DNA from: CAWIOX01 sp963837775
GTDB lineage: Bacteria > Pseudomonadota > Gammaproteobacteria > Burkholderiales > Burkholderiaceae_D
Length of the DNA: 64,000 nucleotides
NCBI GenBank assembly: GCA_963837775.1
Contig: CAWIOX010000029.1
Location: forward strand, 434,001 to 498,000
Reading direction: 5' to 3'
Shown here: positions 32,426 to 42,274 of the stretch, piece by piece
How the letters are laid out: each line of letters opens with the position of its first letter
Position numbering within the stretch: position 1 is the stretch's first letter
Position numbers and translations under genes: made by a program
The notes under the pieces: generated by a model
What the model was told of the DNA's origin: nothing
Databases searched by the model: none
What the model saw: the letters and a program-made list of their open reading frames with translations, nothing else

Positions 32426-33445
32426 CTAGAATCCAAAACAAGTCAGCAGCGTAGCGGAGAGGGCAATTATTTCTGTACGCGCACGACTGGCGCGGCTGCG
32501 CCAGTCGTCCGGCACGATGAAGCCGCGGCGCATTTCAATCATCCAGCCATCGCGCTCAGCGAGCACCGCCACCAGCACCGGCATCGTGTCTTGCACAAAA
32601 TAGATCTGTAGCGATTCAAGCAATTGCTGCCGGCTCAGCGTTTGCTTCAAAGCGCACCTTGGCCGGCGCCAGCCAGGACAATCTCGGCAAGATCACATAG
32701 CGCATATTCTGCTCTTGCGGCTGCATCCCGCAACTCCGAGCTGGCACACCAGAAACCGCGGCAATGCGCGGCCGACACGCCCATCGACGGCGCTGCATGC
32801 GGGTCATCTGCATGATAAAAAAGCCAGCCCTTGACCAGCGCCTGCGCTGCCGCAATCGCTTGCGGCAAATGGATTTGTGCTGCCGGATGCTGCGCCAGAC
32901 TGAGCTGGCGGTCGAGTATCTTGCGCATCTTCGCGCCCAGCGTATCCGCCAGATTCGGCCCCACGAAATAATCCGCCTCCAGATCCTGCACCGCTCGACT
33001 CCAGCAGATAGAACTTGGTCGCGAATTCCAGATGCAGCAAGGCGTCGCCTTCGCGCAGCAGGAAATCAAACTCACCTACCGTATGATTTTTGCCTGCACG
33101 CACCTGGATGCCGTGCGCAAACAGCGTCCCCCGATGCTGGAAATAAAAGGCCATCAGCTTTTCCGCGTAGCGGCCCAGCCGGGTGTACGGCCCGATGTCA
33201 AGATACGCATGCAAGGCATCCGGCGCAGCATCCAGCTCCGCCAGCCAGGCTATGGCCTGCCGATCCGGCACGCCTGTCAGCGTCGCGATCAGGCCGCGCC
33301 ATTGCGGCGCCTGCGGATCGAGCAGATCGGGCGCATCCAGCAGCCACGCCAGTGCGCGTACATGCGGGTCGTTCAGATGCTGCCAGCGCCGATGAAAGCG
33401 TGCCTGGCAAGACTCGATCGGATTAGTCTCCGGCACTGCTGGCAT
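32426..33445 (-). CDS. DUF1853 family protein, three frame breaks
   Basis: Protein of about 340 residues with no known reaction. The N-terminal part (HLNDPHVRALAWLLDAPDLL, then HAYLDIGPYTRLGRYAEKLM and GEFDFLLREGDALLHLEFAT) is characteristic of DUF1853. The rest is spread over other frames: QDLEADYFVGPNLADTLGAK after a break near 33005, NMRYVILPRLSWLAPAKVRF after a break near 32735, and LKQTLSRQQLLESLQIYFVQ after a break near 32650, ending at 32426. It lies downstream of the uracil-DNA glycosylase gene and overlaps it by about 20 bases, at the end of the tsaB-rimI-udg transcript. Confidence 0.75.
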
Positions 33446-34320
33446 AGGTATTGAGCGCCAGGCACAGGTCGGCCCAGGCTTCGCGCTTGGCAGTTGGCTT
33501 GCGCAATAAATAAGACGGATGATAGGTCACGACCAGCGGCCGGCCTGCATGCTGATGCACGCTGCCGCGCAAGGCGGCCATCGTATGCCCGGCATCCGGC
33601 CCCAGCAGCGACAGCGCGGCGCTCTTGCCCAGCGCGACGATAACGGTGGGTTGTATCAAGGCGATTTGCCGCTCCAGATACGGCTTGCAGGCAGCGATTT
33701 CGGCCGGCGTCGGCGCATGGTCTGCGCCGCTGGCGTCAGTGGCGCGGCATTTGACGGCATTGGTCAGGTAGACGTTGGCATTGCGTCGCAAGCCCATCGC
33801 CAGCAACATATTATTCAGCAACTTTCCGGCAGGCCCGACAAACGGCTCGCCTTGCCGATCCTCTTCGCGGCCCGGGCCTTCGCCGACGAAAAGCCAGCGC
33901 GCTTGCTGGTCGCCGACACCGAATACCGTCTGGGTACGGCCTTCGCACAGCTTGCAGCCCCGGCAACCGGCCACGGCCGCCTTGAGTTGCGGCCAATCCA
34001 TGCCAGCCACTGCGTCGACAGACGGTGGCAGATACGTCATTTCCATCTCATCGTCAAAGAAGGCTGGCGGCATCGGAAGCGGCTCATCCCAGGCGGAGAA
34101 ATCGGCTTCAAATGCAGGCACATCAATGGCAGCCATGACCGGCTCCGGTGATTCCTTTTCCTGCACTATTTGCGGCACGTATTTCCGTCACTGCCTCCAG
34201 TGCCGGCAGTTCGGCTGGCACGGTTTCCGGCGCCGATGCCGGAACATGCCGACGCACCCAGACATTGCCGATGCCGACCTCGCTCAAGAAAATCGCACGG
34301 CGGCTTTGTTCCGGCGTCAT
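33423..34320 (-). CDS. Uracil-DNA glycosylase family 4 type, one frame break
   Basis: Fe-S cluster uracil-DNA glycosylase that removes uracil from DNA. Cluster ligands are seen in CRGCKLCEGR, the glycosylase motif in GEGPGREEDRQGEPFVGPAG, and the second motif in VVTYHPSYLLR. The N-terminal 48 residues (MTPEQSRRAIFLSEVGIGNV) are in another frame; removing one C near 34172 joins EAVTEI to VPQIVQEKE. The ATG at 34320 overlaps the rimI stop (ATGA), as expected for the tsaB-rimI-udg order. The long linker rich in Pro and Glu between residues 20 and 95 is common in beta-proteobacterial members. Confidence 0.87.
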
Positions 34321-34794
34321 AAGCAAAACCTCATGACCACCGCATCCTCGCGGGCATTGTCGGCAGCTGGATAGTAGGCCTTGCGTCGCCCGATTTGCTC
34401 GAAGCCGAACCGCTCGTAGAGCCTGATTGCGCGCACATTGGAAGGCCGCACTTCCAGCAAGATGGACGCCATGCCTTTATCCCTTGCCATCTGCGCGACT
34501 TTATCCAGCAACAAGCGCCCTATCCCGCGCCCATGCATATCGCCGCGCACACTGATATTGAGCAGATGCGCCTCATCGACAATCAGCATGATCAGGAAAT
34601 AACCGAGCAATACGCGATGTGCCATCGCGCAAAACCCAGGCCTCATGACCGCCATACAGCGAATCCAGAAAATTGGCGCGTGACCAGGGATGCGGATACA
34701 CCGCATTTTCGATCTCCAGAACGGCAGGCAAATCCTCCACCTGCATCGCCTCAAGCGCAACAGAGTCAGGGATGGGAGCGAGCATCTCGTTCAC
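34317..34794 (-). CDS. rimI: Ribosomal protein S18 alanine N-acetyltransferase, one frame break
   Basis: GNAT enzyme that acetylates the N-terminus of ribosomal protein S18. The N-terminal part reads VEDLPAVLEIENAVYPHPWS, and the acetyl-CoA loop HGRGIGRLLLDK and the end RLYERFGFEQIGRRKAYYP are in a second frame. The break is near 34622: removing one C gives RDGTSVLLGYFLIMLIVDEA. The repaired length is about 158 residues. The GTG start at 34794 overlaps the tsaB stop (GTGA), and the stop overlaps the next ATG. Confidence 0.9.
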
Positions 34795-35508
34795 CCGGCC
34801 ACCTTGGGACGATTTGCTGCCAGCGCCAACCGTTCGGCCGTCGTCAACGCGATCTTGTTGCGCAAATAAATTGGCTGCGCCTCACCGGCCGCGACTGTTT
34901 GTCCTGCGGCAAAGTGCAATCCGCGCCAGGGTCGCGACATGCGCCGCATGCGGCATCAGCTCGGCACAAGCATCTTTTGCAAAATACATGGACTCAAATT
35001 CCGACGGATAGGCGAAAAACCCGTTGCCGCATGCCGTCAACTTCACCGTACCGGCTTGCGGCAATACGCCCGCCGGCGCCGACAAGGTCGGCTCGACGAC
35101 CTGATGCCAGCCATCTGCATAGCGATATTGCGCCCAATACACCTCGCCCATGCGGGCATCCATGACAGCCAGCACATCGGCAGCGCCGTTTGCAGCGCGG
35201 CAGGCTTCGGCCATCGCCAGCAAGGTGCCGACCGGCACAACCGGCAAACCCGCGCCGAACGCCAGTCCCTGCGCGATGCCGCATGCGGTGCGTACGCCGG
35301 TGAAGGAACCGGGGCCGGCGCCATACGCAATCGCATCGCATTGCGCCAGGCCGATGCCGGCTTGCGCCAGCAGGCTCTGCACCATCGGCAGCAAGGTTTG
35401 GGAGTGCGTCTGGACGCCGGACGAATCGCGCAGCAGCACGTCATTGCCTTGCAACAAGGCAGCGGAAGCGAGCTCGGAAGAAGTTTCAATTGCAAGAATA
35501 ATGGCCAT
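34791..35508 (-). CDS. tsaB: tRNA threonylcarbamoyladenosine protein TsaB, one frame break
   Basis: Partner of TsaD in making the t6A modification of ANN-decoding tRNAs, usually essential. The start MAIILAIETSSELASAALLQ is the ASKHA-fold signature, followed by YGAGPGSFTGVRTACGIAQG. A break near 34920 makes the main frame end early (ALCRRTNSRGR). Removing one T from a TTT run gives ARIALAAGQTVAAGEAQPIY and the end RLALAANRPKVAG, with the stop at 34791-34793. The repaired length is about 239 residues, normal for the family. rimI is coupled downstream. Confidence 0.9.
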
Positions 35509-35642
35509 CCCGCATTTTACCGCGACCGGTCCCTGCCGCAAGGACTCAGCGGATAATAGACAGCATCGCCAACGCCCAATTTACGTGAACACCGGTTGCT
35601 GGCAGTACAATCCCACATTACCGCTTCAGCATGCACATATTT

Positions 35643-36065
35643 ATGAATAGTTTGATTCTGGAAAATAGTAACCGCAATCAGCTTGCAGCCTCAATGAGCG
35701 ACGACAAGTGGGTCGTTGCCTGCCTGTGCGCCGCGTGGTGCGGCACCTGCAACGACTACCAGCCCGGCTTTCTGGCCTGGGCCGAACAGCATCCGGACAT
35801 TGTTTTTGTCTGGATAGACATCGAAGATCAGGCCGATGTGGTGGGTGACCTCGACGTCGAGAACTTCCCGACCCTGCTGATCCAGCGCGGCGACACAGTC
35901 GCCTTCTTCGGCACGGTATTGCCGGACCTGCGCCTGGCGGATCGCTTGCTGCTGGCGCAAATCGAGAAAAGCGAAGAGACGCTGCGCAGTGAAGCGCTCA
36001 GTTCAGCCGAACACAAAACCTGGCAGAAGGAGTGCAATCTGCGCACGCTGCTGCACGCAGCCTGA
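35643..36065 (+). CDS. Thioredoxin-like protein with WCGTC motif
   Basis: Thioredoxin-fold protein of about 140 residues. The redox motif AAWCGTCNDYQPGF lies near residues 30-43, and the cis-proline region in VENFPTLLIQRGD. No signal peptide is seen, so it probably acts in the cytosol as a reductase of unknown target. A longer start at 35631 adds four residues. It is divergent from tsaB and separated by about 130 bp. The C-terminal 40 residues are helical and charged, longer than in minimal thioredoxins. Confidence 0.8.
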   Translation: MNSLILENSNRNQLAASMSDDKWVVACLCAAWCGTCNDYQPGFLAWAEQHPDIVFVWIDIEDQADVVGDLDVENFPTLLIQRGDTVAFFGTVLPDLRLADRLLLAQIEKSEETLRSEALSSAEHKTWQKECNLRTLLHAA

Positions 36066-36352
36066 ACGCAACACTGAACTCAATCACTTCCTGAACGACG
36101 GTGTGCCAGCGCCGCCGCTCCCGGCATATGCACCGACTCCAGCGCGCCGCGTGTTTTTGCACTGTGAAATAGTCCGTCCAGCACTTCCGACAGATACAAA
36201 CGCCTCCTTGCAGGGACTTTTGACATTCAGCAATAAGAATTGAGAAACCGGCCGGCGAATCCGAAAAACGGGATTGAAAATTACCTGACAAGTGCGCAAG
36301 TATTAAAGTGTACTAATCTAATTCAGGAGCACGCCCCGACCAGGAGTCCGAC

Positions 36353-37754
36353 ATGAAAAAGCACCGGATTGAACACGATACATTCGGCACGATCGAAGTC
36401 CCCGCCGATCAGCTATGGGGCGCGCAGACGCAACGCTCGCTGCTGCACTTCGCGATTTCCAGCGAACGCATGCCGGAGGCGCTGATTTCATCGCTGGCGG
36501 CAGTCAAGAGCGCTTGCGCCAGCGTCAATCGCCATCTGGGCCTGCTGCCGGCAGTGAAAGCCGACGCCATCATCCTGGCCGCAAACGAAGTGATCTCAGG
36601 CCGGCACCACGGAGAATTTCCGCTCGCGATCTGGCAAACCGGCTCAGGCACGCAAACCAATATGAACATGAACGAGGTGCTGGCCAACCGCGGCTCCGAA
36701 TTGCTGGGCGGGGAGCGCGGCGAAAAGCGCTTGCTGCACCCGAATGACGAGGTCAATCTGGGCCAGTCCTCGAACGACATCTTCCCCACCGCGATGCATG
36801 TGGCGGCCTGCGTCGGACTCAATGCGACGCTGCTGCCGGCGCTGCGGCAATTGCGCATCACGCTTCGCCGAAAAAGCCCGCCAGTTTGACGACATCGTGA
36901 AAATCGGCCGCACCCATCTGCAGGATGCGACGCCGCTGACGCTGGGACAGGAGTTTTCCGCCTATGTGGCGCAACTGGAACATGCCGAAACCTGCATTCA
37001 GTCCAGCCTGCCGGCACTGTACGCACTGGCCGTGGGCGGCACCGCTGTCGGCACCGGACTGAACACCCATCCGGAATTCGGCCAGCGCGTTGCGGCGGAA
37101 CTGGCCAGAGCAATTCAGGCTGCCGTTTCATGGCGGCAGACAACAAATTTGCCGCGCTCGCCAGCCACGAGCCGCTGCTAGCCACGCATGGCGCGCTCAA
37201 GACACTGGCCGCCGCATTGATGAAGATTGCCAACGACATCCGCTGGCTGGCATCGGGCCCGCGTTCCGGCCTGGGCGAACTCAGCCTGCCTGAAAACGAA
37301 CCCGGCAGCTCGATCATGCCGGGCAAGGTCAATCCGACCCAGTGCGAAGCGCTGACCATGCTGTGCTGCCAGGTGTTCGGCAACGATGTCGCGCGTCACT
37401 GTCGGCGCTGCTTCCGGCAACTTCGAACTGAACGTCTTCAAGCCGCTGATCATCCACAATCTGCTGCAGAGCATGCGCTTGCTGGCGGACGGCATGCACA
37501 GCTTCGACCGGCATTGCGTGCGGGGTATCGAAGCGAACCGCCAGCGCATCGCCGAACTGCTGGAACGCTCGCTGATGCTGGTCACCGCGCTCACGCCGCA
37601 CATCGGCTACGAGCGCGCCGCCCACATCGCAAAACAGGCACACCAGGATGGCAGCACACTGAAGCAGACGGCTACCGCACTCGGCTACGTCAGCGCTGAA
37701 GAATTCGATCGCTGGGTAGTGGCATCGGAAATGACGCATCCGGACGCCGGATGA
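36353..37754 (+). CDS. fumC: Class II fumarate hydratase, three frame breaks
   Basis: TCA-cycle enzyme that hydrates fumarate to malate as a homotetramer. The start [20 protein letters not shown], the motif [14 protein letters not shown], the signature [11 protein letters not shown] and the segment [14 protein letters not shown] are all present, but in different frames. Breaks: near 36868 (an extra C; corrected [13 protein letters not shown]), near 37110-37125 (corrected to [13 protein letters not shown]) and near 37393 (an extra C; corrected [14 protein letters not shown]). Repaired length is about 465 residues. The ATG at 36353 follows GACCAGGAGTCCGAC. As written the enzyme would be truncated at residue 178. 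Confidence 0.92.
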
Positions 37755-37940
37755 TCAGGTATTGCGGCGCGGATAGCCTTCTGCGGTGATGCGCAGCCAG
37801 ACCAGCTCTTTTTCCTGGTCTGTCATCGAAACCCAGTGAGCCACTTCCACCACTGTTCGGCCGCAACCACGGCAAACCTCGTCAAAAGTGGTGGAGCACA
37901 CGGCTACGCAAGGGGTGTCAGGTCGGCTACTATTGGTCAT
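37755..37940 (-). CDS. DUF1289 family small cysteine protein
   Basis: The 61-residue protein has the pattern PCVAVCSTTFDEVCRGCGRT followed by VEVAHW, the DUF1289 arrangement of four cysteines that probably bind a metal. Its function is not known. It is encoded convergently with fumC, its stop directly adjoining the fumC stop, and its start lies about 80 bp from the divergent MFS gene. Confidence 0.85.
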   Translation of the reverse strand: MTNSSRPDTPCVAVCSTTFDEVCRGCGRTVVEVAHWVSMTDQEKELVWLRITAEGYPRRNT

Positions 37941-38019
37941 CAGTCACTATTTCAGGAAGCGCAAGGCGTGCGGATGCCGGCAGTATAGCCGCTCTCGCGC
38001 CCCCGCACTGTTTACCGCC

Positions 38020-39234
38020 ATGATCGACAGATTCAGCACCTTGCGCAAAATCCCTGCCAGCATCTGGGCGCTCGGCTTCGTCAGCATGCTGATGGATATT
38101 TCTTCCGAGTTGATCCACAGCCTGCTGCCGCTGTTCATGGTGACCGGCCTGGGCGCCAGCATTTTCATCGTGGGCCTGATCGAAGGGGCGGCAGAGGCGA
38201 CAGCGCTGATCGTCAAGGTGTTTTCCGGCGCGCTGAGCGACTACCTGGGAAAGCGCAAGGGGCTGGCCGTCTTCGGCTACGGCATGGCGGCGCTGACCAA
38301 ACCGATCTTCGCGCTGGCGCCCGGCATCGGCTGGATCCTGACTGCACGCCTGCTCGACCGGGTCGGCAAAGGCATACGCGGCGCCCCGCGCGACGCGTTG
38401 GTGGCCGACATCACACCGCCAGAACTGCGCGGCGCCGCGTTCGGCCTGCGCCAGTCGCTGGACACGGTCGGCGCGTTCGCCGGCCCCTTATTGGCAATGG
38501 GACTGATGCTGCTGTGGGCGAATGATTTTCAGGCCGTATTCTGGTTTGCGGTGCTGCCAGCGGCTCTGGCGGTAGCCTTGCTGATAGTCGGCGTGCAGGA
38601 ACCCGAGAATGCACACACCGGAAAACGGGAAAACCCGATCCGCCGCGACAATCTGAAACGCATGGGGCGCGCCTATTGGTGGGTGGTTGCGATCGGCGCG
38701 ATCGTCACGCTGGCACGTTTCAGCGAAGCATTTTTATTGCTGCGCGCACAACAAGGCGGCATGCAACTGGCACTGATACCGCTGATCATGGTGGCGATGA
38801 ACGTGGTGTATGCGGTGTCGGCCTACCCTTTCGGCAAATTGGCCGACAGCATGAGCCACGGCAAATTACTAGGGTACGGCTTGCTGGTGCTGATCGCGGC
38901 CGACCTCGTGCTGGCCAGCAGCAACGCCTGGCCTACCGTGCTGCTGGGCGTCATCCTGTGGGGCGTGCATATGGGCCTGACGCAAGGATTGCTGGCGGCC
39001 ATGGTGGCAGACACCGCCCCGGCCGATTTGCGCGGCACCGCATACGGCTTTTTCAACCTTGCCAGCGGACTGGCTATGCTGGTGGCGAGCCCGCTGGCCG
39101 GATTGCTGTGGGACCGGCTTGGCGCTCCGTTCACCTTTTACACCGGCGCGCTATTTTGCGGCGCGGCCCTGCTCGGACTGGCCTTGAACGGCTCTCGCAA
39201 GCATGCCTCCACACTCGAAACGCAAGACAAATAA
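38020..39234 (+). CDS. Major facilitator superfamily transporter
   Basis: The 404-residue protein has twelve hydrophobic segments. The loop 2-3 motif GALSDYLGKRKGLAVFGYGM near residues 70-90 is the MFS motif A, and GKLADSMSHGKLLGYGLLVL is its counterpart in the second half. The segment DRVGKGIRGAPRDALVADIT is found in a group of putative drug or metabolite exporters; no substrate can be inferred. I use the ATG at 38020 because the first membrane helix follows closely; an earlier GTG at 37888 lies within the divergent gene. Repeat copy F begins at its stop codon. Confidence 0.88.
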   Translation: MIDRFSTLRKIPASIWALGFVSMLMDISSELIHSLLPLFMVTGLGASIFIVGLIEGAAEATALIVKVFSGALSDYLGKRKGLAVFGYGMAALTKPIFALAPGIGWILTARLLDRVGKGIRGAPRDALVADITPPELRGAAFGLRQSLDTVGAFAGPLLAMGLMLLWANDFQAVFWFAVLPAALAVALLIVGVQEPENAHTGKRENPIRRDNLKRMGRAYWWVVAIGAIVTLARFSEAFLLLRAQQGGMQLALIPLIMVAMNVVYAVSAYPFGKLADSMSHGKLLGYGLLVLIAADLVLASSNAWPTVLLGVILWGVHMGLTQGLLAAMVADTAPADLRGTAYGFFNLASGLAMLVASPLAGLLWDRLGAPFTFYTGALFCGAALLGLALNGSRKHASTLETQDK

Positions 39235-39319
39235 CGGGGGTATGCAACAAAACAATAGCCTGGCCGCAATAAAACAAAGGGCCTTTAAATATACCCATGG
39301 CAGTATATTTAAAGGCCCA
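39231..39319 (-). repeat. Dispersed intergenic element, copy F
   Basis: Minus-strand copy filling the space between the MFS gene stop and the convergent DUF1415 gene. Its first stem is the longest of the family: a perfect 16-bp palindrome GGGCCTTTAAATATAC / GTATATTTAAAGGCCC (39280-39319) around an 8-base loop. The 3' part reads TATTGCGG, then GCATACCCCCGTTATT. In this position it may also act as a bidirectional transcription stop. Confidence 0.8.
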
Positions 39320-39347
39320 AACCCGCCAAAACGGATCGATTACACCA

Positions 39348-39914
39348 TTACTTGGCTTCCGGCGCCATCAGCTTGGACCAGCCGTCGTGCCCGAGCGCAC
39401 GCAAGGTCTCGATATTTTTCTCGAAGATATCGGCCGCGTCAGGAAACGCCTCGACTGCGCGCTCGATACTGTCTTCACGCAACAAATGCAAGGTCGGATA
39501 CGGGGAACGATTGCTGTAGTTATCGATATCGTCCGGCTTGGTATCGGCGAACTGGAACTGCGGATGGAAACTGGCGACCTGAATTTCACCTTCCAGCCCA
39601 AGATCCTCCACCGCCGCATCCGCCACATCGAGGAAGTCGTTGTAATCAAGGAAATCCGTCAGCGTGCCGGGATGGATCAGCAGCGTGGTATCGACCTCTT
39701 CCGGATCGACTGCCGCCAGGTCCTGCAACTCGACAATCAGTTCCTCCAGCAGGGCTTCCGGCGTTTGCGCCGCGCTGACCACGTAGCGTATCTGTTTCTT
39801 CACATGGACTGCCTTGGCAAACGGACACAGATTCAGCCCGATTACCGCCTTTTCCATCCACATCTGTGTTTCTGCAATGATTTCTTCGTTAGTCTTGATT
39901 GTGCTCTGGGTCAT
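39348..39914 (-). CDS. DUF1415 family protein
   Basis: The 188-residue cytosolic protein has no known function. The features GLNLCPFAKAVHVKKQIRYV near the N-terminus and SNRSPYPTLHLLREDSIERA near residue 138 are typical of DUF1415. No membrane segment or signal peptide is seen. It is convergent with the MFS gene and is followed upstream by the Doc-like gene on the same strand after about 100 bp. Confidence 0.87.
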   Translation of the reverse strand: MTQSTIKTNEEIIAETQMWMEKAVIGLNLCPFAKAVHVKKQIRYVVSAAQTPEALLEELIVELQDLAAVDPEEVDTTLLIHPGTLTDFLDYNDFLDVADAAVEDLGLEGEIQVASFHPQFQFADTKPDDIDNYSNRSPYPTLHLLREDSIERAVEAFPDAADIFEKNIETLRALGHDGWSKLMAPEAK

Positions 39915-40012
39915 TGCGTGTTGCTTTCTTTATTGAATTAAATAGGTTTCATACAAAATCATTACTGCAAAATAACAACATTGACGTCATTGGCGCAAGG
40001 GCAAAACAGGCA

Positions 40013-40441
40013 TCAGGCGCCCAAACCTTGCCTGGCAGCCACAGGCCGCTTGCCGATACGCGGCGCACTATGATCGCGAATCCAACTGGCCAGCGTTGCC
40101 TCGTCGATATCACCGGCGCCCACGGAGAGCATGGTACGCGCTAAAGCAGCATCGCCGGCAATCAATTCCCAGCCATTCAAGCGCAAGAACAGTTCCAGCA
40201 CGATACAGGCTGTCACATTATTGCCATCGACAAAGGGGCGACCGATTTCGATGCCATACGCATAGGCGGCGGCCAGCGTTGCGACATCGGGTTTTTCAAA
40301 AACAGAAAGGTGATAGGGCAGCGCCACAACCGCCTCGAACGCGACCACGTCCCGCACGCCGGGCGTACCGCCGTAAGCCAACAACTGCTCTTCGTGGACG
40401 GTCAACAGAATTGATTCATCCAGCCAAATCCAATTATCCAT
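40013..40441 (-). CDS. Doc-like (Fic fold) protein with altered active-site motif
   Basis: The 142-residue protein resembles death-on-curing toxins: YGGTPGVRDVVAFEAVVALP in the first half and AAAYAYGIEIGRPFVDGNNV near residues 58-77. Active Doc enzymes, which phosphorylate EF-Tu, have H-x-F-x-[DE]-G-N-K-R. Here the sequence is R-P-F-V-D-G-N-N-V, so the catalytic His and the following Lys and Arg are all replaced, although FVDGN stays. The frame is intact and the protein full length. No Phd or AbrB-like antitoxin gene is seen upstream (40442-40730). It is therefore probably an inactive or re-purposed member. Confidence 0.8.
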   Translation of the reverse strand: MDNWIWLDESILLTVHEEQLLAYGGTPGVRDVVAFEAVVALPYHLSVFEKPDVATLAAAYAYGIEIGRPFVDGNNVTACIVLELFLRLNGWELIAGDAALARTMLSVGAGDIDEATLASWIRDHSAPRIGKRPVAARQGLGA

Positions 40442-40733
40442 TGTGTCACTCTAACGGTGCCGGAATAGTACCTGGCTCGGCGCATACGGTGCCGGCGACC
40501 TGGCCAGGCCGTTCCAGAATAAGGAGAGAAAAATCATGCGGCACACATGACTTGCATACCGGTCCGGCCGGCAAACCCTGCCATCGGCCTGCCTGTCGAT
40601 CTTGCATTCGACATTAATCAAACAGCAAACGCACAACAGTTGATCTCAATCAAATACCCGACACATCAACCTGAAATGCCATTTTAATTCTATGCAAAAA
40701 ACCATGAAATTCAAGCAGGCAGATTAAACAGGC

Positions 40734-42128
40734 TCATTGCAATCCGGCCCTGATCATCTCCGGTGCATTGGTCACATGCTCAAAACGCAAGACCAGCATG
40801 CAAGCGGTCGCCCCCAGCCCGACCACCAGCCCCCACCAGACTCCGCTGGGTCCGATGTTGGCCGAACGGCTCAGCCATAGCGCGGTCGTCATGCCGACAC
40901 CCCAATAACCCAGGATCGATGCGATCATCGTGAAACGCGCATCCTTCAAGCCGCGCAAGGCCCCGGCCGCAATCACCTGGGTGCTGTCAAACCACTGGAA
41001 ACAGGCCGCCACGGCCAGCAACTTGATCGCCAGACTGGCCACCTCGCGCGACGCCGATGTATCCACGCCGACCAGCAAGCCCACCAGCACGTCGCCAAAG
41101 AAAAAATACAGGCTGGCGGTAAATGTCATCGGCACCAGACCGATCAGCATGCCTTGCCGCCCCAGGCGCTTGGCCTCCGCCAGGTCGCCGCTGCCGGCCG
41201 CCTCACCCACTCGTATCGAACTGGCGTGCGACAGTCCGACTGCCATCATGAACGTCAGGAATACGCACTGGTTGGCGATATGATGCGCCGCCAGCGCGGT
41301 CGGGCCGAAATGCCCGATCAGCAGCGCCACGCAGGTAAACAGGCCGGCCTCGACCCCGTAGCTGATGCCGATAGGAATGCCCTGCGCCAGCGTGTCCCTG
41401 AAAATGGCGCTCCTGACGGTGAGCCACTGCGGCCAGCGCAAATATTGGGCAAAGTTTTTACTGCAGTAATACCACAGGGAAAAAGCCATCATTCCGAAAA
41501 CGATGCTGCTGATCCCGCCCAGCGCCCGCAACAGGACGGCAGGCGATGCCGAAACCCAACCGGCCTGCACCATCACCACCAGCGCGCCATTGAGCACCAT
41601 CTTGAACAGCACCGCGCAGACCGTGATGAAGGTGATCGGCCCCGGCCGGCCCAGGCCGACAGTCAGCCCGCGAAAAGTGGTAAACAGCAGGCTGGGGATG
41701 ATGCCGACAGCGGCCGCAGGCAGATAAGCCAGCGCATCGGCCACCGTGCGCGCATCCTGCCCGGCCAGCAACAGCAGCGGGCCGGACACGGCGATCAGCA
41801 AAATCGCTGCCGCGCCGATCAGCACCGACAGGATCACGCCGGACTCCACCGCGGTGGCGATATTGCCGCGATTGCCGGCGCCATTCTCAAAGGCGACCTG
41901 GTTGCTGATCGCAATCAATACGCCGCTGCACACGATATGCACCAGTGAAAACAAGGCGGTTGCCAGCGCCCCTGCGGCCAGCACATGCACCCCCAGCCAG
42001 CTGAATGCAACGGTATCGACCACCGTCATGATCACAATCGCGACCTGCGACAAAATCAGCGGGATCGCCAGTTCGAGCGTCTTGCGGCTGCCATGCAGCA
42101 CGCCATGATTTTCCTTTATTACATCCAT
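40734..42128 (-). CDS. MATE family multidrug/cation efflux protein
   Basis: The 464-residue inner-membrane protein has twelve hydrophobic segments. Two repeats of the MATE fold are visible: LAIPLILSQVAIVIMTVVDT and GALATALFSLVHIVCSGVLI in the first half, and LAQGIPIGISYGVEAGLFTC and GHFGPTALAAHHIANQCVFL in the second. It should export cationic drugs or dyes using a Na+ or H+ gradient (NorM-like). The ATG at 42128 has GGAAG just upstream, so I prefer it to a GTG six bases earlier. The frame is intact. A terminator separates it from mgtA. Confidence 0.9.
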   Translation of the reverse strand: MDVIKENHGVLHGSRKTLELAIPLILSQVAIVIMTVVDTVAFSWLGVHVLAAGALATALFSLVHIVCSGVLIAISNQVAFENGAGNRGNIATAVESGVILSVLIGAAAILLIAVSGPLLLLAGQDARTVADALAYLPAAAVGIIPSLLFTTFRGLTVGLGRPGPITFITVCAVLFKMVLNGALVVMVQAGWVSASPAVLLRALGGISSIVFGMMAFSLWYYCSKNFAQYLRWPQWLTVRSAIFRDTLAQGIPIGISYGVEAGLFTCVALLIGHFGPTALAAHHIANQCVFLTFMMAVGLSHASSIRVGEAAGSGDLAEAKRLGRQGMLIGLVPMTFTASLYFFFGDVLVGLLVGVDTSASREVASLAIKLLAVAACFQWFDSTQVIAAGALRGLKDARFTMIASILGYWGVGMTTALWLSRSANIGPSGVWWGLVVGLGATACMLVLRFEHVTNAPEMIRAGLQ

Positions 42129-42222
42129 CTTCACTTCCGCACCCTTGATTCAGCTCTGCATTTCAGCCCTGTAGTTTAGCCGAGATGCGCACCAATGCAG
42201 TGCAAACCCCAGGCCGCAAAGA

Positions 42223-42246
42223 CAAAACCGGCCGCAGCCGGTTTTA
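42223..42246 (-). terminator. Rho-independent terminator after the mgtA-type gene
   Basis: Stem AAAACCGGC / GCCGGTTTT with a CGCA loop, followed on the minus strand by a run of T. It lies about 30 bases beyond the stop at 42275. Nearly the same stem recurs at 46808-46842. Confidence 0.85.
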
Positions 42247-42274
42247 TTGTCAGAGCATTCGCAACAAACCCGCC

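Noticed and set aside
40451..40636. Possible antitoxin frame upstream of the Doc-like gene (61 codons, minus strand)
   Set aside because: Sequence is Cys- and Arg-rich without Phd, AbrB or ribbon-helix-helix features, and its start has no ribosome-binding site.
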